Below the pieces are notes generated by a model. It was not told the origin of the DNA and made no database searches. It saw only the letters and a program-made list of their open reading frames with translations. A stretch of 64,000 bases of DNA from Mermis nigrescens. Its lineage: Eukaryota > Nematoda > Enoplea > Mermithida > Mermithidae. Position 1 is the stretch's first letter, and the number at the start of each line of letters is the position of its first letter. The position numbers and the translations under genes are program-made. Of the stretch, positions 1 through 9,112 are shown in pieces. The DNA lies in contig JAVLUZ010000223.1 in the NCBI GenBank assembly GCA_036768485.1, forward strand, positions 1,815,893 through 1,879,892. The letters are read 5' to 3'.

Positions 1-482
1 ATATGCAAAATTTTTAAACCAAATTAATTTTACACGTTTGTTAGAATGCGTTTCTTCTAAAAGCTGATATTTGACAAAATATTTGCCGAAATCTGTGTAT
101 GATTAGCATGTATTTAAAAGGTGGAGGGCGCCCTCGCATGGCCGAAAAAATGTTTACCAAGTATGGTCATGCGTATAAAGATGAAAAATCGCATCACTTT
201 GTTCGAAAATATTCAAATTTCAGTGCTCTGCGCTATATGTGAGGTACTTTCCATGATTTTTCCTCATTAGCGATCAAAAAACGACCTTTTTCACAGCCTA
301 TTCAGGAAGAGGAAAGTTTTTTCGAACAGTCCGATTTTCGTTATATTTAGCACGTTTAAAATGTCGGAAAGTGCGGTTTTTACTGGCTATTTCAACGAAT
401 TTTTCGAGATATAAAACATCTTGTTGGGTCTGCTCCTCTCTTGGTCGAATCCTGGATACGGGTCTGTATGTACGACTATGTA
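1..482. other. Intergenic, no gene seen
   Basis: AT-rich sequence without a usable open frame. A fragment near 425-470 resembles the edges of repeats seen later (a phrase close to GGATACGGG). I see no exon, RNA gene or clean transposon end here. Confidence 0.4.
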
Positions 483-1424
483 CAGGGTGACCTAAAAAGG
501 CTACACCCCGATGTCACATCATAACCTGGGCAATTATTGACACAAAATTTAAGACCAGCTGCGTAAGATAGATATGTAAACATGTCTTTGTTTAAAATCG
601 CGTTAAAAATTTTTGGCCGATTGCCAGCACTTTTTGAGCTTTACTGATTTATTTACACTTGACTTTGGCATTGTTTACACCCCAGATTGCACGCATCTGA
701 GCATTTAGGTATCCTTTTTAGACAATATATGCAGTCAAAAAATTAATTAGCACATTATTCAAACCTCCAGAGTACATAAGATACGCGTCCCAATTAGTGC
801 AAAAACTCCAAAATATCGTCAAAAGGGGGGCAAATTGATGGGAGAACCAATAAAACTTTCAGCATTTAAACAATATCAAAGTAGAGTGTAAACAAATTGC
901 AGTATTTACCACCCAAACCGTTGACATCTGGCTAAAAGTTTTTACAGTCTGAAAAAAGATATTTTTATCTATCTAATGTAGCCGGTTTCAATGTTTTATA
1001 TTCATGTCAACTAGAGCTGCACACTTTGCAAATTTTACTACCCGGGTACCCGGCTATTTCATTACCCGGGTACCCGGGTATACCCGGGTAGGACCTTGGA
1101 TAAAAGAGAATGCAGTGAACATCGTTTATTTACGGTTGACAGCAGTGATCGTACAGGGTCAGATCTTCACCCCCGGTCGGGGTCGGGGTCGGGGTTGAAG
1201 ATTAACAATTAACATTGCATGATTACATACCAATTTAAAAAGGATAAAAACGATACTTCACTTGCTTATAGAGAATACTAATAAAGCTGGTTAAGTTCAA
1301 GATTTTATTTTCATTCCAAGTTCAAACATGGTTTTAGCAATTTCGCATCACTTTCAATTTTCATCACTAATCGCTCTCGCTTTTTCGCATTCTTCCACAG
1401 TTTTTTCTTAACGGTATTCTTTGG

Positions 1425-2947
1425 CGCACTGATTTTGAGGAGCCAACGGCGCGAAGCGCCAAAAATTTTCGAAATTTTTACCGTTTTCATGTAGAATTCA
1501 CGGCCTTTTTATTGACAAACAGTTCGTAAATCATAAGTGGCGCAGAGCACCAAGAAATTCAGTCATTTTTACCGCCCTTAACATGTTGTATAGATATATG
1601 AATACTGAATACTAATAGTCTGACAGAGCAGAACAGGAAAACTACGAATTGTAAACTTAGTATGAAGATATTTTGACTGATCCAGGCTTTTAAACGCAAT
1701 GCTGGAGCTTTACAAAAAGAAAGACAATCATCGGCGGTGCTATACGCAGAAAAATTTCGACGTTTTTACTCTTTAAACTCAATTTATACCGCTTAAATCA
1801 TACAGAAAAGATAAACTAATTGCGGCGCGAAGCGCCAAAAATTTTTAAAAATTCTTAATCCTTTTACCTTTTCTGTCCTCCTAGATATCTCTTTGCACGT
1901 GTAAAACGAGATTGTACGGCTGGGGGTCTGGGGTGGCGCGCTCAAGCGCCCCCAACGGGGTCCGGGGCAGAACCCCGAAAAATTTTGTTAAAAAGCACTC
2001 TAATTTATTAGTAATGTTAAAATTTTCGAAAATCGGCAAAATCTCGGTTCTGGATTAAGCCCGAAAAAACTTAAAATTGATGAACTCCTATACTGCACAA
2101 AACTTCCTAAAATGCCTTTTTCGACCTTTGCTAAGTGAGAGCAGCAACGGGTGGCAACCATACGTGGGCAGCAGAAAAATTCTGGGGGGGGGGTCCAAGA
2201 TTTCTTGAAGGTCAAAAAATGGCCTTAAAAATGGTGATATGGCGATAAAAACACCATTTTTCGACGTTTCTCATCAAGCACTATCCATTGGCATCAAAAA
2301 ATTGCGAAAAAAACGAAAAAAAATTTTCAAAAATTGATTTCTGGGGGGGTCTTTTGATTTCTGGGGGGGGGGTCTTTTGGTTTCTGGGGGGTCCAGACCC
2401 CTCCCCAGATCCCCCCACGCCCATGTGTGGTCGCAACCAATAAGTCATTGAAAGATGTATCAATTAGAATTTTGTTCTTACCGTTTTCAGGCCCATTTGT
2501 GGCCTTCTTATTATAAATAGTTCAGAAAACAGAAAATGCGCAAAAACACAAGAAAATTTGGCCTTTCCTTTCATTTAAAATAGAATTATGCGTCCTTGTA
2601 AACAAAGATAAACAAAGCAGAGAATATAAAAATTGGTACGCAAACATTTTCGCACTTTTACTATTATGTTCAACAAGCATGTGCAGTTTCATTCAATGAA
2701 CTAATAGTGCATTAAATAATTAAAGTGATGCGAATCGCTAGATTATTTTAACAGATTCAAGCTTTTGAACTCATCGTATCTGTATAACAATAAATAATAA
2801 TGACTCAGCGCGAAGCGCCGGAAAATTTTGACTTTTGTGCCTTTTTGAACTCAATGTTCTGGACTCATTGCGCCAGAAAGGTCAACATAATTTCTGAAAA
2901 ATTTCGGGGGGGGTATGTGCCCCCACTGCCCCCTGGCTACGCCTATG
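1425..2947 (-). mobile_element. GGCGTAGCC-family element, truncated, level 4
   Basis: It resembles the complete element at 35970-37137 in reverse orientation. It ends with CTACGCCTATG at 2947. The other terminus is missing: similarity begins near 1425 and the expected CAGAGGCGTAG end is not there. It contains hairpin words of the GGCGCGAAGCGCC type at about 1449, 1823 and 2808, and a GC-rich patch at 1920-1975. Confidence 0.7.
2159..2429 (+). mobile_element. CATAGG-family MITE (hAT-type), level 5 of the stack
   Basis: The left end is CATACGTGGGCAG and the right end is CCCATGTGTG. The 8-bp flanks GTGGCAAC (2151-2158) and GTCGCAAC (2430-2437) match at 7 of 8. The family consensus starts CATAGGTGGGCAGCACC and its other end starts CATACCTGGGCG. 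It is the commonest family in the window. Its TSDs mostly follow the hAT pattern of T at position 2 and A at position 7. No coding capacity. Confidence 0.9.
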
Positions 2948-3559
2948 ATTCCGTGTGCCAGTAATTTTGGCGCACTTTATGGTGATAAATATGCGAACAT
3001 GTAAGTAAGTGTTAAAAACATGGCGACTAGGCGTACATTTTATGAAATACCACAAGTGTCGAGTTTAACATATTCATTATGCTCGTGAATGAATCGTCCT
3101 TGTTCCGACTTTATTTGGTTTTTGTACAATCCTGCCATGTACCAAAGAATAAAATGCTATATTTCACCCCCGAAAAAAGATTCAACCCCAACTCGAAAAA
3201 TCTTGCCCCCGTTCGGGGGTCGGGGTTAAGGCCGGGGTTTTCCGGGGTCGGGGTCGGGGTCTCCCGTACGATCACTGATTGACAGTGAGGTATAGGGCAA
3301 AGTGATATTTAAGCACTAAAATTATTGAAAAATTAATGCAAGATTAAATAGAATCAAGGCTTTAATCTGAAGAATTCGTATGCATTTAATGAAATTTAAG
3401 TCATTTTCATAATTCAAAGCAAAAAATTGTGAAGCAGGTTTTGTATCGTCATAGCGTCATTAAAACATTTGAAGCAGGAAAACACATTGACGAAAAGCAA
3501 TTTTGAAATCAATCAGAAATGAAAATTTATTCAAAAACAAGTCTTTCTGGAGCTAACTG

Positions 3560-4217
3560 CAGAGGCGTAGTCAGAATTTTGGTTCGAGGGCATAAACGTT
3601 TTCATGTAGAATTTACGGCCTTTCTATTGACAAACAGTTCGGAATTCATAAGTGGCGCAAAGTGCCAAGAAATTTAGTCATATTTTCCACCCTTAATAGT
3701 TTGTAGATGTATCAATGAAAATTTTGTTATTACCGTTTTCAGGCCCATTTATGACCTTATTAACAAAAGTAGTTCAGAGAACAAGAAATGCGCAAAAACA
3801 TAAGAAAATTCGGCCATTCCTTTTATTTAAAATAGGATTATGTGTCTTTGTAAAGAAAGACAAACGAAACAAAGAATAGACAAACTGGTACACAAAATAC
3901 AAAAAAAGCAGAGAATAGACAAACTGGTACGCAATCATTTTCTTACTTTTACTATTAAGTTCAACAAGCATGCGCAGTTTCATTCAACGAACAAATAGTG
4001 CATTAAATTACTAAAGTGATGTGAAGTGCTGGATTATTTTAGCTCATTCAAGCTTTTAAATTCATTGGATCTATATAGCAATAAATAATAATGACTTGGC
4101 GCGAAGCGCCGGAAAATTTTGACGTTTTTGTCTTTTTGAACTCAATTTTCTGGACACACATCAGTCCAACAAAAAAATCAACAATATTTCTCAAAAATTT
4201 TGGGGGCTACGCCTATG
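3560..4217 (-). mobile_element. GGCGTAGCC-family element, short form
   Basis: The left end is CAGAGGCGTAGTCAG and the right end is CTACGCCTATG. The flanks GCTAACTG (3552-3559) and GCTGACTG (4218-4225) match at 7 of 8. At 658 bp it is an internally shortened relative of the 1168-bp copy at 35970-37137. It carries the GGCGCGAAGCGCC hairpin near 4099. It sits inside the TAGAGCTG element. Confidence 0.85.
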
Positions 4218-4896
4218 GCTGACTGCTTTTGGAACATCGATAGGCTTTGAATCAGGTCTAACTAAAACAGTTGCGCGCACGATGTGAATAAAAGTTGCAG
4301 TCTAAATTTATATAATGGTCACAGAAGTAAATGCATTAGAAAAAAGCGTCGCTAGCAGATAAATTCTTGTTCAAATTTGTTTACAATAGAGAATAAGAAG
4401 AATTCGGCACAAATAAAATAATTTACCTAAAGACCTGAATAATGGAATTTGCCTAAACCGTATGTGCGATATACTGTGACAATAGGAAATATTAAGAGAC
4501 TCGCTTAATCAACAATATACGGTTGATTATATCAAATCACATTTACATTGTGATTCAATCGCACTTTAGAAGCAATACGTTTCTAGGTTTCTAATTCGAT
4601 TCTTAGCACATATTGCATAACTGCAGCGCTAATTTTCCATTTTATGTTAGGGGATTCGGGTACCCGGGTATACCCGGGTACCCGGGTAGTAAAACTATTT
4701 TCTACCCGGGTACCCGGGGGTACCTGGTATACCCGGGTACCCGTTCGGGTACCCGCGTGCAGCTCTAATGTCAACCAAGGTAATGACCCGTTAAATCGGA
4801 GTGGAGTCTTTTTTGGGCCACCCTTTATATTCTAAAATAGCCGGAACGAGAATTGAACTTTGTCGCTAAATTTGACCGATCGTTTTTTTCTGTTAG

Positions 4897-4975
4897 GATA
4901 AAGCTCCTCGTGGCCATTAAACAAATGAATAGCCTTTTCGGACCTACGCGGATGCGCCGGGCGGACAACTTTTTT
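4897..4975 (+). CDS. Unrecognised gene, exon a
   Basis: 79 bp: one base completing a codon from a missing upstream exon, then 26 codons. It starts after an acceptor TGTTAG and ends at a GTAAGT donor in phase 0. Residues run from IKLLVAIK to RRADNFF. Confidence 0.55.
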
Positions 4976-5747
4976 GTAAGTGCTTTGAAATTTCTGATTT
5001 TTCAGCTATATGAATACGACTTTTAGATCCTTCAATCTTATCGCCCCATTTTTGTTTGAATTATTTCAGACCAATTCTTGACATCTGTACACAACTGAAA
5101 CGTAAAATATTTTCAGGCCGAACCATCCGATGTCACCGTTATGCGAGCAATGCTAAAGATGCTAAAATTTGACTGGGTAAGAAGAATAAAGATGTTTAAT
5201 GCCCTCAATTTATGCAGTCTGCAGCACACATGGGCATGGGGGTTAGGGGGTATGCACCCCCAGAAATTGAAATACCCCCTCCCTAGAAATCAAAATACCC
5301 CCCCCCCAGAATTCAAATTTTGAAAATTATTTTTGCTTTTTTAGCGATTTTTTGATGCCATTGGATCGTGCTCGATGAGAAACGTCGAAAAATGGTGTTT
5401 TTTTTCCTCCATACGACCGCTTTTAAAACCATTTTTTGACCTTTGGAAATTTTTTCACCCCCCCCCAGAATTTCGGTGCTGCCCACCTATGGTCTGCAGC
5501 AGCAAGGATGCTGAACTCTTTTTTTGCTCTACCTTATTTCCCTCTTCCGAAAGTACAACTTTAACTTTGTTCATCATAATACTATTATATTTTTCAGAAT
5601 AATGGTGCGGTTGTGGCTACCATAGACGCTGCAGAAAAAGAAGAAGAATCGCCTCCACATCCAGCCAATTACTTTTTGCCTTGTCATCTTCTTGGAAGAG
5701 AGGGTTGTTACAAATTAGATAAAGTTCTTCTGAATTATAATCAGTAG
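4897..5747 (+). CDS. C-terminal three exons of an unrecognised gene
   Basis: Three exons join into one open frame: 4897-4975, 5117-5176 and 5598-5747 (stop TAG at 5745). The acceptors end in TTAG, TTCAG and TTTTCAG, the donors are GTAAGT and GTAAGA, and both internal junctions are phase 0. The visible 95 residues are mixed in composition and not low-complexity. They include the stretches NNGAVVATIDAAEKEEES and PANYFLPCHLLGREGCYK near the C-terminus. The first exon starts in phase 2, so at least one exon lies upstream, but the transposon stack occupies that side and I found none. I do not recognise the family. The second intron holds a MITE at 5225-5491. The splice pattern makes a real gene likely; its function is unknown. 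Confidence 0.6.
5117..5176 (+). CDS. Unrecognised gene, exon b
   Basis: 60 bp, 20 codons, phase 0 on both sides. Acceptor ATTTTCAG, donor GTAAGA. The intron before it is only 141 bp, the shortest in the window. The exon encodes a basic, methionine-rich segment with the phrase MRAMLKMLKFDW. Confidence 0.6.
5225..5491 (-). mobile_element. CATAGG-family MITE in an intron
   Basis: Perfect 8-bp TSD GTCTGCAG at 5217-5224 and 5492-5499, matching the hAT pattern (T2, A7). The right end reads GGTGCTGCCCACCTATG. It lies inside the 421-bp intron between exons b and c of the unrecognised gene and makes up most of that intron. Confidence 0.92.
5598..5747 (+). CDS. Unrecognised gene, terminal exon c
   Basis: 49 codons plus a TAG stop, starting after a TTTTTCAG acceptor. 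It has an acidic run (EKEEES), then proline-rich and cysteine-containing residues. No AATAAA signal directly follows. Confidence 0.6.
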   Translation, partial: NNGAVVATIDAAEKEEESPPHPANYFLPCHLLGREGCYKLDKVLLNYNQ

Positions 5748-6179
5748 CCTTACCCGTGTTTATTCTTGATTTTTGTAGCGACTGTTAATGTTATTTGTAA
5801 AAAAATAATCATATACGTACGTATGCGCAAGATTGTATTGTTCAAGCATTGCGATTTGCATGGCTGTCTTTTAATGTAAGGTGAAAAAACAGACTGCTTT
5901 CGGACCTGTTTTGCTTTACAGTTTATTAATTATTAATAATTTTTCATTTTTCTTATGAATGACCTACTTTCATGAAGGGGACAGACTCAAAATTCCAGCT
6001 AAATTTTAGTTTGAGATTATGTTAAACACTATCTCAGCTTTTCCTTGTATTTTTATAAGGTACGTTAAAACGAAAGAACTATTAATAAATCAGAACGGTG
6101 TGGTACTTGCATCATACGATGCATTACTTTAATGACTAGCTAACTTGTGGCTGATGAAGTCTAACAACGTTTAGATTGA
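5748..6179. other. Intergenic, probably 3' flank
   Basis: AT-rich sequence following the stop codon at 5747. I see no canonical AATAAA near the stop, no repeat and no ORF of note. Confidence 0.35.
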
Positions 6180-6219
6180 TTTGATTTGCAAAGTCATTTA
6201 CGTGACTTTGCAAATCAAA
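6180..6219. repeat. Perfect 17-bp hairpin
   Basis: The arms TTTGATTTGCAAAGTCA (6180-6196) and TGACTTTGCAAATCAAA (6203-6219) are exact inverse complements around a 6-base loop. They could be a small foldback relic or a regulatory palindrome. Confidence 0.75.
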
Positions 6220-6251
6220 CCAGTGTATCACAATAATGTGATGGTCCGCAA

Positions 6252-6643
6252 CAGACATGCACAGCATGGGAATTCTGGGAGATGAAATTTTTAAGTGCCT
6301 TTCTTAGCCCAAAAAGGGTTGGTACGCGTCAAAAAATCATTTTTCGCTGTTTCTGACGATACTCCATCTTTCTAGAGCATAAAAACATAAAAACATTTCG
6401 AAAACAATAAAAAGAGTCGAACAAATCGAACAAAATACAGTCAAAACATGAATTATGGCACGAAGCACCTAAAATTTGACGCTTTTGAGCAAATAAAGGC
6501 CTAAAAAAGAATCTATTTATTCAACAAATTTCTTGAAATTTTCGGAAAATTAGAAAAATTTTGAAATCTGGGGGGGGGGTGGGTGAAAATTTTTCAGGGG
6601 ACTAGACTCCCTCCTTATACCCCACTATCCAGGATCATGTTTG
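6252..6643 (-). mobile_element. CATACATGATC-family MITE
   Basis: It starts CAGACATGCACAGCATGGG and ends AGGATCATGTTTG, the two ends of the family also seen at 11504, 29373, 42278 and 46530. The flanks (GTCCGCAA and GCAGGTAA) do not match convincingly, so the outer boundaries may be altered. It carries a degenerate form of the shared hairpin, GGCACGAAGCACC, near 6460. Confidence 0.7.
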
Positions 6644-6750
6644 GCAGGTAAATATTGCAATTAGAAGGCGCATGCTTATGTGAAAGTGACTAAAATTACT
6701 GTTTGTTGTATAGCAATATTATTTTTAGCTGAGGTTTGTATACTTGTTTT

Positions 6751-6936
6751 CAGTTGCGGATCCAGGATTTTCCTAGAGGGGTACCCCTAAGGGGGAACCC
6801 TGACTTAAACCAAAAAATCAGCCGTTTCAACCCGAAAATCGCTGAAAAAAAATCGTCCAAAAAATCCTTAATTTTGCGCACTTTTTTGGGCCAATGGGGG
6901 GCGGTCGTCCTCCGCCCCCCCCTAAATCAGCCCCTG
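6751..6936. mobile_element. 186-bp MITE with CAGTTG and CAGGGGCTG ends
   Basis: The flanks CTTGTTTT (6743-6750) and CTCGTTTT (6937-6944) match at 7 of 8. The left end is CAGTTGCGGATCCAGG and the right end is the inverse of CAGGGGCTGATTTAGG. The interior is pyrimidine and purine rich with G/C homopolymers. No coding capacity. Confidence 0.7.
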
Positions 6937-7029
6937 CTCGTTTTACAACCCAATTGAATTGAAAGTTACTTTACGTGTCACATTTTAATTCCGAAGCATA
7001 TATGCACATAAGTAAATAATTGTTTAATG

Positions 7030-7435
7030 ATAGGGGCCGCAGTTCATGTAGGTAAAGCCATTCATGGAAGAGGGGTATGGGGGATTCCCTCCACCTAACC
7101 CTCCTCAAAGCAAGATTATTTTTGACTTCCCCCCAATTTTGGAAAAAAAATGGAATTTTTTTTGCCGTTTTTAGGCGTTCTTTGGCCGTTTTCGGCCAAA
7201 AATTGGAGGTTACATGTATGAGTGAAGCAGTAGTCCAAACCAAACATGCAATGGGGGATGAGGGTATCTCCCCACCTGAGGTTGGTCGTCCCCTCCATCC
7301 CTCCAAAGCCAAAAAAATTTGTGACCCTCCCCCCGAGATTTAATTTTTTAGGGTCATTTACCCCTTCCACCTAAAAATGTCGCCAAAGACCCCCAACCAA
7401 ATTTTCGAGCCGTCACATCAATGGTCAAAACTGTA
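7030..7435 (+). mobile_element. CATACATGTAAC-family MITEs, two overlapping copies
   Basis: Two partial copies of a family whose ends are CATACATGTAACGGCTC and CATACATGTAACAGAGGG. One ends near 7219 with GGTTACATGTATG. The other ends near 7428 with GAGCCGTCACAT. The internal phrase CCGTTTTCGGCCAAAAATTGG is typical of the family. The exact start of the first copy is unclear. Confidence 0.6.
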
Positions 7436-7625
7436 CATTTTTTAATTGGATTCGTAAAGAAGGTAATCGATAACTAAGTCTAGCAATTCGACCATGAAGT
7501 ACCGTATATATTTGCGAACTTAAAGACAACTGGTGTTATGTACGCTCAGCTGGGAATAGTGCCTTCTGCCTAATCATCATTTGCATATTAAATGCGCTTA
7601 AACAAAACTTTTTATATCGATTATA

Positions 7626-8161
7626 CGAAGTGGCCCAAAACAGGCTACAGCCCGATAACTTGGACTTTTGCTAGCATAAAATCTTGAAACTTCATTGCTC
7701 AAAATGTACAAAATGTAAAAAAGTTTTTGGCCAGTTATCATCTTTCTGTTTGTTGCAGCGGATTCTCTGCACCCCATTAAGTGTTGATTAAACCCTAGAG
7801 TTGCTGAATTGTATCGCATTACTGAGTATTTGGCAATATCTTCAGTTACAAAAATCATTAATACATGTTTTGACCGCAGCGTATCCACTTCACTTACTAG
7901 GTGTCAAAACTGCAATATATCTTCCAAAGGTTAGCAAATTGATTGCAGAACCAAACATGCTTTCGGCGTATGAACTAGGTTAGGATAATGTGCAAACAAA
8001 TGGCTGTAGCGCACATACTGCTGGCAGCTGGTCAAAAATCTGCACACTGCTTAGACAAGTACGTTTTCATCCATCTAGTGCAACTGGTTTCAAAATTTTA
8101 TGTTTGTGTCAGTCGAAGTTATGGCGTCTTACGTCAGGGTGTAGCTTTTTTGGTCATCCTG
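7626..8161. mobile_element. Second, uninterrupted copy of the CAGGGTGACC element
   Basis: The two arms (about 7626-7740 and 8030-8161) are degenerate inverted repeats of each other and match the arms at 483-600 and 930-1010 plus 4776-4825. The right end reads GTGTAGCTTTTTTGGTCATCCTG. This copy shows what the first one looked like before the 3.76-kb insertion. Reading frames of 60 to 130 residues here lie inside the arms and are not genes. Confidence 0.7.
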
Positions 8162-8462
8162 CATTACGCATCAAGAGAAAATGTAAAAATGACATAGTTG
8201 CAATACTCGCGTTACATTTGAACAGGGTTGGAATACAATTGAACCGTTTGTGCCCATAGAAGTTTCGGCTTATACACAGAAAGAAGCGTCTAGTTGTATT
8301 GATTATTACGTAGATCGTCGTTGGTTGGTTGATGAAAGAGGTAAGAGCGAGGCTGTACTTGGATGCCATATGCACATAGGGGTGAGGGCAAGGAACGATC
8401 GGTCGCCCGATCCCGGCCGGGCCTAGTTGGCCCGGTCCCGGCCAAAAATGGTCCGGGCCTCG

Positions 8463-9092
8463 CAGGCACGTATCTCTGGGGGGGGGCAATGGGCAGGCAT
8501 GTAGCTGTGGGGGGACTGGGGGGTCCGGACCATAGGTGGGCAGCACCGAAATTCTGGGGGGTGAAAAATTTCTGGGGGTGAAAAAATTTTCAAAGGTCGA
8601 AAAATGGTCTTAAAAGTGGTTGTATGGCGAAAAAAACACCATTTTTCGACGTTTCTCATCGAGCACTATCCAATGGCATCAAAAAATTGGTAAAAAAGCA
8701 AACAAAATTTTTCTGGGGGGAGTATTTTGATTTCTGGGGGAGGTATTTCAACTTTTGGGGGGGGAGTGCATACCCTCCCAAACCCCCCCACGCCCAGGTG
8801 TGGTCCGGACCCCCCAAAATTCAGAAAAAAACCGGAAAAAGGACTTTTTACACGTTATTTTGTGCTATTTTTGGCTTAGACCCCCCAAAATTGCTGTTGG
8901 TCCCCCCCAAACAGGAGGGCCAGCTACGTGCCTGGCAATGGGGGGATTCAGACGCCCCCCCAAATTCAGAAAAATCGGGTAAATATGATTTTTTAAACGT
9001 TATTTTGTGCTATTTTTGGCCTTTTTGGACTTAGTCCCCCTAAAATCGGTGCGCACCCCCCCCCCCAAATAGGACGGCCAGCTACGTGCCTG
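8463..9092. mobile_element. CAGGCACGTA-end element
   Basis: The ends are CAGGCACGTA and TACGTGCCTG, with perfect 8-bp duplications GGGCCTCG at 8455-8462 and 9093-9100. Inside, a CATAGG-family MITE is inserted at 8531-8802. The phrase AGCTACGTGCCTGG also occurs internally near 8924, suggesting an internal repeat of the terminus. Confidence 0.88.
8531..8802 (+). mobile_element. CATAGG-family MITE nested in the CAGGCACGTA element
   Basis: It starts CATAGGTGGGCAGCACCG and ends CGCCCAGGTGTG. Perfect 8-bp TSD GTCCGGAC at 8523-8530 and 8803-8810. Confidence 0.93.
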
Positions 9093-9112
9093 GGGCCTCG
9101 GCCGGACCTTCC

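Larger units (their letters stand above)
1143..3277. mobile_element. CAGTGATCGTAC-end element, level 3 of the stack
   Basis: The terminal inverted repeats begin CAGTGATCGTAC. The flanks GTTGACAG (1135-1142) and ATTGACAG (3278-3285) match at 7 of 8 positions. Inside each end is an array of GGGGTC (about 1170-1195 and 3205-3260). Most of the interior is a copy of the GGCGTAGCC family (about 1425-2947), itself holding a further insert. Confidence 0.8.
1012..4767. mobile_element. TAGAGCTG-end hAT-type element, level 2 of the stack
   Basis: The ends are TAGAGCTGCAC and its inverse GTGCAGCTCTA. Perfect 8-bp duplications ATGTCAAC flank it at 1004-1011 and 4768-4775. Just inside both ends are arrays of the palindromic word TACCCGGGTA (about 1040-1092 and 4655-4755). 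The 8-bp TSD and the TAGAG start fit hAT transposons. No transposase is present. It carries two insertions, at 1143-3277 and 3560-4217. A second member with the same ends but a different word is at 56482-57609. Confidence 0.85.
483..4825. mobile_element. Outer element of a nested stack (CAGGGTGACC ends)
   Basis: The left end reads CAGGGTGACCTAAAAAGG and the right end reads as its inverted counterpart (GGGCCACCCTT). The dinucleotide TA lies on both sides (481-482 and 4826-4827). The right arm stops at 1011 and resumes at 4776, because a 3.76-kb element with its own 8-bp duplication was inserted. Without that insert the element is about 580 bp. A second uninterrupted copy lies at 7626-8161. The TA flanks fit a Tc1/mariner-type superfamily, but there is no coding sequence, so this is inference. 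Confidence 0.7.
8395..9112. mobile_element. GC-rich element (GGGCCCGG word) split by nested inserts
   Basis: The left part, 8395-8462, is built of CCGGGCC and GGCCCGG words. The right remnant, 9093-9112, reads GGGCCTCGGCCGGACC. Between them lies a complete 630-bp element with a perfect duplication of this element's own sequence, so the GC-rich element was there first. Its outer boundaries are not clear. Related words occur at 10826-10850 and 37322-37410. Confidence 0.5.

Noticed and set aside
4897..5176. Resemblance of the phrase DNFFAEPSDVTVMRAMLKML to the ligand-binding domain of family C or ANF-type receptors
   Set aside because: The similarity is short and loose, and the protein ends too soon after it. 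I leave the gene unnamed.
8154..9034. Several open frames of 75-136 codons on both strands
   Set aside because: They fall inside nested, G/C-homopolymer-rich MITEs. The same phrases recur at every other copy of those families.
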